From NCBI RefSeq assembly GCF_014844075.1, contig NZ_CP062165.1, positions 6,510,001 through 6,574,000 of the forward strand: 64,000 nucleotides of DNA, in the 5' to 3' direction. Both the position numbers and the translations under genes were made by a program. The notes under the pieces are model-generated. The model made no database searches and was not told the DNA's origin. It saw only the letters and a list, made by a program, of their open reading frames with translations. Positions 18,193-26,199 of this stretch are shown piece by piece (positions within the stretch are counted from its first letter, which is position 1; each line of letters starts with the position of its first letter). This DNA comes from Paenibacillus sp. JNUCC-31 (GTDB lineage: Bacteria > Bacillota > Bacilli > Paenibacillales > Paenibacillaceae).

Positions 18193-19377
18193 GTGGCGGG
18201 TTCACCGCGATATATTCGCAATCTGAATGAGAATCTGATCCTGGATGCGCTGATCGCAAATGGAACGATGTCCAGAGCAGATATCAGCCGCCATACTGGA
18301 CTCAGCAAACCCACAGTGTCGTCGGCGGTGGAACATCTGATCGAACGCAATCTTGTTCTGGAGACTGGCAGAGCCGACAATGCGCAGGGGCGGAAAGCAA
18401 CACTGATCCGTTTCAATGAAGCAGCTTATTATGTTTGTGGTATAGATGTGGGGGCAACCCGAATTCGCATTGCTCTATCCGACCTGAATGGCGAAATGAT
18501 AGACTATCGTTCATATCCGATGCAGATGGACCATAGTGGTGAGTCGGCGAGGATGTCAATTCTTGATGTTCTGCAAAGTCATATGGATGAAATGCTCGAC
18601 AAAAATCATTTGAATTGGGATCAGATTCAATGCATCGGTTTTGGTATTCCCGGCGTTGTATTGCCGGATTCAGGGGACATCCACCGGATTGTCGCTCCCT
18701 TAGCGGGTTTGGAAGAGGCACTCTCACTTGAATCATTATCTGGGAAGTTTTCCTGTGAAGTAATTCTGGAGAATGACGTGAATCTGGCAGCGCTGGGTGA
18801 GTACACATATGGGGCAGCAGTGGAATCGAATCTGTTTGTTTTTATCTCTATTGGAACAGGAACCGGAGCAGGCATTATGGTTAATGGTCAATTGCTTCGA
18901 GGCTTGGGGGGATTGACGGGTGAGCTTGCGGAAATGCGGCTGGGTGATGACCGACGATTGGAGGATGTATTGTCAGCAGATGGTCTGATGCAACTCGCCA
19001 ACCATCAGCTGGATGCGTATCTTCTTACAGAGAATGATTCTGGAGCAACAAACCTTCGTAAACATCTGACTCCAGAGAGGTTGTTCGAAGCTGCCCGGAG
19101 TGGAGATGTGCAGGCCATGCGGATTCTGAAGCAGTACAGCGGAATGATTGCATCTGCCCTGCGGCATATCTGTGTCGTACTCGCTCCTCATCTCATTGTG
19201 CTAGGCGGTGGTATTGGGGGCAACGGGGATGTGTTATTACCGTTGCTTAGACAGATCCTTTCCGAGCAGTTCCCTGCGAAACCTGACCTGACCTGTTCGA
19301 AACTTGGCGAGCGGGCTGTAGTGATTGGGGCAGTGCAGGTGGCGTTACAACAAACAATGTTGAACCTTAAGATTTGA
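18193..19377 (+). CDS. ROK-family transcriptional regulator
   Basis: 394 residues. The N-terminal winged HTH (about 10-75) contains SRADISRHTGLSKPTVSS. The ROK domain has CGIDVGATRIRIAL near the start, FGIPGVVLPDSGDI and ENDVNLAALGEY, and ISIGTGTGAGIMVNGQLLRG. The Cys-rich zinc motif typical of ROK kinases is not obvious, consistent with a regulator. These proteins repress sugar-utilisation genes and release DNA on binding a sugar or sugar phosphate. The start is GTG with AAAGGAGG 7 bases upstream. TTAATAAAGTTAACTAAC at 18153-18170 may be its own operator. The isomerase-like gene 95 bases downstream is the probable target pathway. Confidence 0.85.
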   Translation: MAGSPRYIRNLNENLILDALIANGTMSRADISRHTGLSKPTVSSAVEHLIERNLVLETGRADNAQGRKATLIRFNEAAYYVCGIDVGATRIRIALSDLNGEMIDYRSYPMQMDHSGESARMSILDVLQSHMDEMLDKNHLNWDQIQCIGFGIPGVVLPDSGDIHRIVAPLAGLEEALSLESLSGKFSCEVILENDVNLAALGEYTYGAAVESNLFVFISIGTGTGAGIMVNGQLLRGLGGLTGELAEMRLGDDRRLEDVLSADGLMQLANHQLDAYLLTENDSGATNLRKHLTPERLFEAARSGDVQAMRILKQYSGMIASALRHICVVLAPHLIVLGGGIGGNGDVLLPLLRQILSEQFPAKPDLTCSKLGERAVVIGAVQVALQQTMLNLKI

Positions 19378-19472
19378 ATTGAACATCGGCCAGACGGAGA
19401 GGCTGATGTAAAATAGAGAAGAAACAGTAGACATGGTAAGGGCCTAACATCGCATATAGGAGGAACACAGCT

Positions 19473-20438
19473 ATGTTTACCGACAAAAAGGAATATTCAT
19501 TTTCGACTTGCTGGAACATCAAACGTCACACTACAGGCCAGGGCATGATGGAGGAGATCAAATCACTGGGATTCAGACAGGTAGAGCTGAACTATAATGT
19601 AACTGACGAGCTGCTGCAAACGATTGAACCGATGATTGAACGGGGAGAAATCGGCATATCCAGTGTGCATAACACGTTCCCGCATGTAGCTGATCCCGAT
19701 TACGGAACCGATTCGGTTCTGCTCGGTTTTGACGATGAGCCGCGCCGGAAGCGGGCGATTGAACTGCTGCTCCGTTCAGCCGAATATGCTCATCGGTATG
19801 GCGCAAAAGCGGTTGTGGTGCATCCAGGCGAAGTACCTTTTGAATATAATATTGATGAAGCGTTAAAAAAGATATATCACGATCAAGGACCAGATTCCCC
19901 AGCTTATCAATCGTTATGGCAGGAGATGTTTGAGAAGCGGGAGGCGGGCAGCACACACTACCTGAAACGGATTCAGGAGAGTTTGGAGGAAGTGTGTGAG
20001 TTGTCTGAACAGCGCGGGTATGGGGTGAATTTCGGGATTGAGACCCGATCACGCTGTTACCAGATGCCGACGCTGCAGGAAGCGGGCACGATCATCGGAC
20101 GAATGAAAGGGGCTCCGCTCGGCTTGTGGTATGACATTGGTCACGGCATGATGATGGACCGAATGGGACTCTATGACAATGTACGTGAAGCGAATGAGTT
20201 AATTGACCATGTGGTTGGCGTGCATATTCATGAAACGGTAGGTTTGTCGGATCATTGGTGTCCTTATATACATAGTAAGGACATGAAATTCTTTGATTCA
20301 TTTTTGGATATCATCGATCGTTCACCGGTCAAGGTATATGAGTTAAAAGCTGCTTGTACAGCAGAAGAGATTGATGAGAGTCACAAGTTAATTACAGCAC
20401 GTATTGCGGAGCGTCAAGCGGCACGTCTGCGCAGTTAA
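19473..20438 (+). CDS. Sugar phosphate isomerase/epimerase-like TIM-barrel protein
   Basis: 321 residues of the xylose-isomerase-like TIM barrel superfamily (AP endonuclease family 2). Likely metal ligands are seen in VVVHPGEVPFE, FGIETRSRCYQMP (Glu), WYDIGHGMMMDRMG (Asp/His), VHIHET and KVYELKAACTAEE. Family members isomerise or epimerise sugars and polyols, but the substrate cannot be told. AGGAGG lies 8 bases before the ATG. It follows the ROK regulator on the same strand and is probably controlled by it. An imperfect hairpin follows at 20491-20548. Confidence 0.78.
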   Translation: MFTDKKEYSFSTCWNIKRHTTGQGMMEEIKSLGFRQVELNYNVTDELLQTIEPMIERGEIGISSVHNTFPHVADPDYGTDSVLLGFDDEPRRKRAIELLLRSAEYAHRYGAKAVVVHPGEVPFEYNIDEALKKIYHDQGPDSPAYQSLWQEMFEKREAGSTHYLKRIQESLEEVCELSEQRGYGVNFGIETRSRCYQMPTLQEAGTIIGRMKGAPLGLWYDIGHGMMMDRMGLYDNVREANELIDHVVGVHIHETVGLSDHWCPYIHSKDMKFFDSFLDIIDRSPVKVYELKAACTAEEIDESHKLITARIAERQAARLRS

Positions 20439-20490
20439 GTTGGGCAGGCATTCTTAATTCAAAACTTTAAATGGGATCGGTAACCATATA

Positions 20491-20548
20491 GAGAGCGGTA
20501 CAGAACGATCTTTACCTTTGGGGTGAAGAGGTGTTCTGCCGCTTTCTT
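20491..20548. terminator. Imperfect hairpin between convergent genes
   Basis: The arms AGAGCGGTACAGAAC and GTTCTGCCGCTTTC pair with one bulge and are followed by CTTT on the plus strand. The structure lies between the TIM-barrel gene and the minus-strand small secreted peptide, so it may stop both. Confidence 0.5.
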
Positions 20549-20593
20549 TGGTATTTAAAAGATGGGGTTTACCGCTTCCCAGGGATTGTTACG

Positions 20594-20833
20594 TCACTGA
20601 GAATGCCAGCCTGATAACCTTTCACTACAGCACCAATTCTGGAACGATTCCGTTTCCTGAGGACTTAAAGGGTTGTAAGATGGTTTGCCTTCTGCTGATA
20701 CACTTGTAAATGTGGTAAAGCTCAGGGATGCAATCAACATGATGCTGGCTACGGTTTGTTTCCACTTGTAATTCAGTTTGTGGCTCTGATGTTGTGGACT
20801 TTGGCTGGTTGCGGAATGGGGATTCATTTTCAT
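20594..20833 (-). CDS. Small secreted protein with signal peptide and Cys-Cys motif, unknown
   Basis: 79 residues. AAAGGAG lies 6 bases before the ATG, so translation is well supported. A hydrophilic N-region of about 26 residues (many Gln, Ser, His, Lys) leads into the hydrophobic stretch TVASIMLIASLSFTTF, with an apparent cleavage site after SVSA. The predicted mature part is only about 31 residues and contains adjacent cysteines (QNWCCSERL). I do not recognise a family. It could be a secreted peptide (pheromone, bacteriocin-like or envelope factor) or the truncated start of a longer exported protein. Confidence 0.6.
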   Translation of the reverse strand: MKMNPHSATSQSPQHQSHKLNYKWKQTVASIMLIASLSFTTFTSVSAEGKPSYNPLSPQETESFQNWCCSERLSGWHSQ

Positions 20834-21236
20834 GGAGTACTCCTTTGTGATGTTGAGATGTGTACAGTAATATGTGTTGAGATGTGGTCAGACCTATATT
20901 TGCAGCCTGTATCTATAAGCTATCAGCTCCAGTGCTTCTGAGCCCCCGTAGTAAGCGTGTATTTACGAGGGAGGTTCCGCAAATTTTTTTGCGTGATCCC
21001 GCAATGAGGCATTATACTAATTTGTTCATTTGCCAATTTCGAAAATTCTGGGATATAATATGGAATAATCAGGCTATGGCGTTCCTTCCTTCTAAACATT
21101 TATTTCAGTATTAGGGATGCCGCTCTCCTGATTTTTTTTTATACAGAATGATTAATTTGATCGTTTGCTGGTCGCAAGTTAGAAGTAGGATGGAAAAGAA
21201 AGTAGACATATATGATCTTCAGGGAGATTACAGGCG
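20834..21236. other. Intergenic region between the small secreted peptide and the SCO0854-like gene
   Basis: No convincing gene is present. GTGTTGAGATGTG occurs twice, imperfectly, around 20854-20886. A hairpin-like element lies near 20943-20973 (CCCGTA paired with TACGAGGG). A T-rich run follows at 21131-21140. Promoters for both flanking genes must lie here, but none is clear enough to name. Confidence 0.4.
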
Positions 21237-23387
21237 ATGGACTTATTTTCAATCTATCTGAATAGGGAACTTAAGGTAATCATTACAGAGAGCGATGGCA
21301 TGTTGCCAGAGTGTGTTCTGGCGACAGCACTGAAACATCTGGAGTTGCTGGGATATACATTTTCGACTAGGATGATTGATATGCTGAGTACGTGGGAACA
21401 AGAATCATTTATGCTCTGGTTTGATCAAGTAATGGAGGAACTCCGTCAGATGACGAGTGGGCATCTTATGGGGAACTTTAGCGTTCCCACATATCCTGAT
21501 CAACTGATGACGATTCATGAGAGCGAGCTTTACTTGAACGCATTGATGCATTATTGGGCACTTCAGATACAGGAAAGCAAACCAGATCAACGGATATTAT
21601 GGCTTGGCCAGACCAGACTTCGTGTGATCGACCTCGGTGATCACTCTGAATTTCATCGAATCGGACTGAACTTGCTCGCAGCCAAAGCGCCAAAGTCACC
21701 CGCTGCACAAAAGCAGTTCATTTGGTTCGCGACGGAGTATGATGGATGGGATCTGTTCGAGCTGGATCAAATACTTGTAAACGAGCAAGCAGCAGTCTAT
21801 TGTGCCGCAAGGTTAAGTGCAGGACGAGCTTCATTGGCGCATTTCCAGCGGTATTTGCGAACAGCAACAGACATACTGCGGCTGGCTGTAGCTTGTTCCG
21901 ATGGTGATGTCAGTCTGAAGCGGAACGCGCGCTTTCGTTCATTCAACCGATCTGAGCGTCGTTTGCTGCTTGCTTTGTTAGAGTCTGTTCCCGAACCGTT
22001 GGAAGAGCTGTTTCGTTACAAAGGACGTTGGCTAAGATTAGCTGAACGACTACATCCGGGAGAGTATCGGCAACGTTATCCAAAAGCGGTGAAAGCCATT
22101 GAACAGTTACGCTCTGGAGAACGCCCGTTTACTTTTTTAGGCAGGGTGGAGCATGCTTTTAAACAAATGGATATTCCACGTATACTGACTACACTGGCTG
22201 AACGGCCTGATGTAATGGTACGGCAATTGGATCGGATGATTCGTTCGGGTGTTGAAGTGCGGGATGTGGCGAGCAAACTGGAAGCTGTGGCAGACAAACT
22301 TTCTACGCCTGCATTGCTCCATGTACTTACTCATTTTCGGACCAGAGTGAATGTTCAAGAGCGGAGGTACTTTTTTCCGAAAGGAAATATAGCCAAGCTG
22401 TATGTTTCTGCACAGACCTTACCACCCATGGATGCTCAGGATGTTCATGTAATCATCTCAGCAGTGGAGGATGTTTTGCTGAATCGCTTTGCGAAGTTGC
22501 CCTCATTCGGCAATGTCTACATCGACGAAAGACTGCAAGATTACACGATACCGCAGGGGAGTGGCTCAGTAAGCAAATCGCATAAATTTTTATCTCGTGG
22601 ATCATGGGTCCCTTTACCAGCCGGTGATACGGTTCGCTTTTTTATTTGGTGGAGAGAGGGCGGTGGGGCCTCCGTTTCTACCAGACGTGTGAAAATCGAT
22701 CTGTCCGGTGTGGTATACGATTCGGATTGGTACTATCTGGATCAGGTTTCCTATGTCCATCCAATGTCGGATAATATTCAAGCTTTACATAGTGGCGATA
22801 TTGTGGTTGTACCGGATGGTGCGGCGGAGTACATCGATATACATATGCCTTCTGCATGTACGTTTGGGGCACGTTATATTGTAATGAGGGTTAACCTGTT
22901 TGCGGATCACCCATGCAGTGAATTGTCCGAGTTTTATGCAGGATGGATGATGCGAAAGACGCCCCAGTCTGGTGACATCTTTGAAGTGTCCCCAGTACAG
23001 GACCGGATTGATCTGGCGATGGATGCACATATAGGTATGCCAGCTATTATAGATTTGCAGGAGCGCCGTATGTTATGGTGTGACCTTGGACTGGAGCAGT
23101 TCCCTAGTATACATAGTGATGTAGAGAGCATGAAGTCAGGTCTCGCATCGATCGCAAGAGCCATGACCGAGCTGCGACGTCCTGATCTGTACACCTTATT
23201 CATGCTGCATGCCACCGCGCGTGGAAGCTTGGTGGAGACGCTGGGTGCAGCGAATGTTGTGTTTACGGCGGAACTGGAGTCCAATCGTGTAGCCGAAGTA
23301 GCGGAATATCTGACCAAAGGACCTGCTGTGGATCGTACGGTGATTACACCATTGGCACAGGGACGTATTTTGGAGCACTTTTTGTAA
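21237..23387 (+). CDS. Large cytoplasmic protein resembling the MXAN_6230/SCO0854 family
   Basis: 716 residues with no signal peptide or membrane segment. Residues 1-400 are mainly alpha-helical. The C-terminal third has the features I associate with the MXAN_6230/SCO0854 group: RGSWVPLPAGDTVRFFIWWREGG, then RVKIDLSGVVYD, HSGDIVVVPDGAAEYIDI, ARYIVMRVNLFAD and FYAGWMMR. That family is found with TerD-type stress genes in actinobacteria and myxobacteria. The N-terminal RING-like domain described for it is not evident here. No ter genes are adjacent. GGGAG lies 10 bases before the ATG. The function is unknown. Confidence 0.6.
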   Translation: MDLFSIYLNRELKVIITESDGMLPECVLATALKHLELLGYTFSTRMIDMLSTWEQESFMLWFDQVMEELRQMTSGHLMGNFSVPTYPDQLMTIHESELYLNALMHYWALQIQESKPDQRILWLGQTRLRVIDLGDHSEFHRIGLNLLAAKAPKSPAAQKQFIWFATEYDGWDLFELDQILVNEQAAVYCAARLSAGRASLAHFQRYLRTATDILRLAVACSDGDVSLKRNARFRSFNRSERRLLLALLESVPEPLEELFRYKGRWLRLAERLHPGEYRQRYPKAVKAIEQLRSGERPFTFLGRVEHAFKQMDIPRILTTLAERPDVMVRQLDRMIRSGVEVRDVASKLEAVADKLSTPALLHVLTHFRTRVNVQERRYFFPKGNIAKLYVSAQTLPPMDAQDVHVIISAVEDVLLNRFAKLPSFGNVYIDERLQDYTIPQGSGSVSKSHKFLSRGSWVPLPAGDTVRFFIWWREGGGASVSTRRVKIDLSGVVYDSDWYYLDQVSYVHPMSDNIQALHSGDIVVVPDGAAEYIDIHMPSACTFGARYIVMRVNLFADHPCSELSEFYAGWMMRKTPQSGDIFEVSPVQDRIDLAMDAHIGMPAIIDLQERRMLWCDLGLEQFPSIHSDVESMKSGLASIARAMTELRRPDLYTLFMLHATARGSLVETLGAANVVFTAELESNRVAEVAEYLTKGPAVDRTVITPLAQGRILEHFL

Positions 23388-23570
23388 GGATGGAGTGCGT
23401 GAAGTCTGGTCTCGTATTATATAAATGGTAAGAGGTATTTATCATGTTGGCCCATCAAGGTCTTCCTGGCAAATACCTCTTTTAGCTGTGTCTTTATGTT
23501 TCTTGGATGCAACAGTCGATACCTTATAGCTTGCTTGAATTTGGAAATATGGCCTAATGGATTCTTCATG

Positions 23571-24155
23571 TTATTCATAAATACCCTGTTCCACTTCAGT
23601 CAGCGCAATATGGTAATCTTCTTTTGAATTATCGATATAAGCCACGGCTGAGTCGGGTAGCGGCCATGCCACTTGTTTACGGGCAAGTGAGGCTGTGAAG
23701 GTGTCCCAGTTCTCCAGCTTCCACTCATCCAGTGGGGATTGTCTGGCTGTAATTCGCTCGCGATACAATGCTTCGTTGGCCAGATAAATATAGGCCACAC
23801 GTACATCCGTATCATCCAGGGAACGTCCGATCCGTGCGAGTTCCTGTTCGATCCAATTCGGAGTTCCGATTTCTTTGGTAAAGGGCCCCACCACAACAGT
23901 ATCGATACCCAATTGCACGTTGTCCAGTGCGGCATCCATCGTAATACGGTATCCCAGGTCACGGCACAGTCGCTTGTATTCCGGTGAATCCCGATCGGAT
24001 GGATCGAGTCCCTGTAGGGTCATTATTGCTTCGGCAGCTGGACGCAGCAGAATATCCATATCAAAAAAAGCAGCTTTATGTTTATGCGAGAGGGCTTTGG
24101 CAAGGGTTGTTTTGCCGCTCCCGGCCCCGCCGAGAAAGAAAATCAGTTTACTCAT
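23571..24155 (-). CDS. P-loop ATPase/kinase-like protein
   Basis: 194 residues. The Walker A motif GGAGSGKTTLAKAL is at residues 9-22. FDMDILLRP follows, and later ARKQVAWPLPDS and VAYIDNS, an arrangement like shikimate- or gluconate-kinase-type small P-loop kinases and zeta-toxin relatives. The substrate is unknown. GAGGAGG lies 11 bases before the ATG. It is monocistronic. Confidence 0.75.
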   Translation of the reverse strand: MSKLIFFLGGAGSGKTTLAKALSHKHKAAFFDMDILLRPAAEAIMTLQGLDPSDRDSPEYKRLCRDLGYRITMDAALDNVQLGIDTVVVGPFTKEIGTPNWIEQELARIGRSLDDTDVRVAYIYLANEALYRERITARQSPLDEWKLENWDTFTASLARKQVAWPLPDSAVAYIDNSKEDYHIALTEVEQGIYE

Positions 24156-24454
24156 GGTTTGAATTGCCTCCTCATAGTGGTTGGAACGAATATGTAAGAT
24201 GAAAACTAAAAATAAAAAGATTCATAATGATATTCAGATGTGAAATGACTTGTTTATTTTATCATAAACGGCTTCAATTGATAGCTAGACAGAAAAGGAA
24301 GAATCAGGTAATATAATACCTAGTTTTACTATGCATAGATTTCCGATGTATATAGCCAAGTGATTTTATGTAGGTTCACGTTAATTTTAAGAAGTAGTAA
24401 AAGTGTAGTTATTGTTTTGGGACGTGAAAGCATGAACAAAAGGGAGTGACAGCT

Positions 24455-24790
24455 TTGCAGGTAAACAAACAAATGATTAAAGGCAGTACGGAGACATTGA
24501 TTCTTACGCTACTGAAGGAACAGCCGCTTTACGGATATGAATTGATTAAGGAACTTCATCGTCAATCCGAAGGTGTGTTTAATTTGAAAGAAGGCACGTT
24601 ATATCCCATTCTGCACGCCATGGAGATTGAGGGTTGGGTGGAGTCCTACTGGATGGAAGTTGAAGGCAGGAAACGTAAATATTATTCCATCTGTGATAAG
24701 GGTGCGGAGGCGTTACAACATAAAAAAGCTGAATGGCTTTTATTCCGTGGTGCTGTGGATCGGGTGCTTGGGGAGGGAGGCTTAACATGA
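24455..24790 (+). CDS. PadR-family transcriptional regulator
   Basis: 111 residues from a TTG at 24455, 8 bases after AGGGAG. A GTG at 24446 overlaps the Shine-Dalgarno and is rejected. The winged helix has GSTETLILTLLKEQPLYGYEL, then LKEGTLYPILHAMEIEGWVE and GRKRKYYSI, the PadR signature. PadR proteins repress their own operon and are released by small molecules or phenolics. The last codons overlap the next gene by ATGA, showing translational coupling with the HAAS-SEDS protein, its likely regulatory target. Confidence 0.9.
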   Translation: MQVNKQMIKGSTETLILTLLKEQPLYGYELIKELHRQSEGVFNLKEGTLYPILHAMEIEGWVESYWMEVEGRKRKYYSICDKGAEALQHKKAEWLLFRGAVDRVLGEGGLT

Positions 24791-26127
24791 CGGATCGGCA
24801 TGAGAAGATTAAACATTATCTTGATCAAATGTGTATTCAGGTAAAGGCACGTGAAGTACATACGGATCTGCGTGATGAGCTTGGTAACCATATGGAAGAA
24901 ATGATGCTGGACAAGGAGCAAGAGGGACTGAGCCCAGAGGAGGCAGCTGCATACGCCATTGAGCAGATGGGTGATCCCGCAGTGGTGGGCAAAAGTATGC
25001 ACAGATTGCATCGTTATCGTATGCATTGGGGGCTGTTAGTTGGATTAATTGGTTTGGCTACAGTAAGCCTGTTGTTAATGTGGATTTTTACGACCAATGT
25101 TACAGTGAAAATATATCAGGAACTATATAGCAATCACGTAATATACACTGTTATGGGTTTTATATTCATGTTGTTCCTTATTTACTTTGATTATCGAAAA
25201 TTTAAAGAAGCGGCATGGTGGATCTATATTCTGCTTAATGCCATGCTGTGGATCAATCCAGTGCTATCTTCAACTTACAATGGTATAAATAGGTTTTGGG
25301 TGTTACCATTCGGCTTTGTGCTAGATGTGACGACGGTTTCAATGTGGGTTCTACCACTTACAATTGGCGCAATTATGATGGACAAGCTTCGTTCCAATTG
25401 TAATTTGCAATCCATATTGGCCTACATTGCAATGGTAACGTTACCAGTAGTGCTATTGTTTCAAATATCGGACTGGGTTCGCATGTTTCTGTTTGGCACA
25501 ATGTCCATTATTTTATTTGGCTGGCTCACGCGAAAATGGCTTTATACAGCCATGGGTGCTGTTATAACAGGAAGCATTTTTGTACTGTTATTGTTTTTTA
25601 TGGATCAATACGGACGGCTGGAGAGGCTGTCTGTCGTTTTGAATCTACAGGATGACCCTTATGGGGATGGTTATACCAACAATTCCATTATTGAAGTTAT
25701 TCGATCAGCGGGCTGGTGGGGGAATGGGATTAATACAACGTTCGACATGTTTAAAACGGGCTATAAGGATTACCCAGGTGTGCTGCTCATTGATGTGTTT
25801 GGCTGGTCAGCCGGGATACTGTTATTGGTGGGTATCATCTGGTTTGTTGCCAGTATGGTGAAGATACTTCCTCGTATCCGGGATGATTTTGGTCGTATGA
25901 TTATGGTCAGTATCACCGCTATGTTTGCAATGCAAATCCTCTATTCGTTGGCGCTGACCACAGGCAAAGCTCCGATTCTTAGTATTTCTTTTCCTTTTAT
26001 TGGATACGGGAATCACTTGATATTTGATTACGCCATGCTCGGTTTACTTCTCGGTGTGTACCGCCGAAGGATACCATATCCACGAAAAATGAAAAAATGC
26101 GGCAGAAGGTGGATGCTGGCCCAATGA
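24787..26127 (+). CDS. FtsW/RodA/SpoVE (SEDS)-like membrane protein with N-terminal HAAS/permease-prefix domain
   Basis: 446 residues. Residues 1-75 form the HAAS-type coupling domain (YLDQMCIQVKAREVHTDLRDEL and LSPEEAAAYAIEQMGDP), typical of proteins co-encoded with PadR regulators. About ten membrane helices follow. The SEDS features are visible in YNGINRFWVLPFGF, AGWWGNGINTTFDMF, the DYPGVLLIDVFGWSAGILLL segment and SFPFIGYGNHLIFDYAMLGLLLGVYRR. SEDS proteins polymerise peptidoglycan glycan strands together with a class B penicillin-binding protein; none is adjacent. It starts with ATGA overlapping padR. Confidence 0.82.
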   Translation: MTDRHEKIKHYLDQMCIQVKAREVHTDLRDELGNHMEEMMLDKEQEGLSPEEAAAYAIEQMGDPAVVGKSMHRLHRYRMHWGLLVGLIGLATVSLLLMWIFTTNVTVKIYQELYSNHVIYTVMGFIFMLFLIYFDYRKFKEAAWWIYILLNAMLWINPVLSSTYNGINRFWVLPFGFVLDVTTVSMWVLPLTIGAIMMDKLRSNCNLQSILAYIAMVTLPVVLLFQISDWVRMFLFGTMSIILFGWLTRKWLYTAMGAVITGSIFVLLLFFMDQYGRLERLSVVLNLQDDPYGDGYTNNSIIEVIRSAGWWGNGINTTFDMFKTGYKDYPGVLLIDVFGWSAGILLLVGIIWFVASMVKILPRIRDDFGRMIMVSITAMFAMQILYSLALTTGKAPILSISFPFIGYGNHLIFDYAMLGLLLGVYRRRIPYPRKMKKCGRRWMLAQ

Positions 26128-26199
26128 TCAGTTCATAGGTATCCAAAATCATTACCGCATCTTGAAACGAAGATGTAGTTATTCTTGTTAAATGATTAA

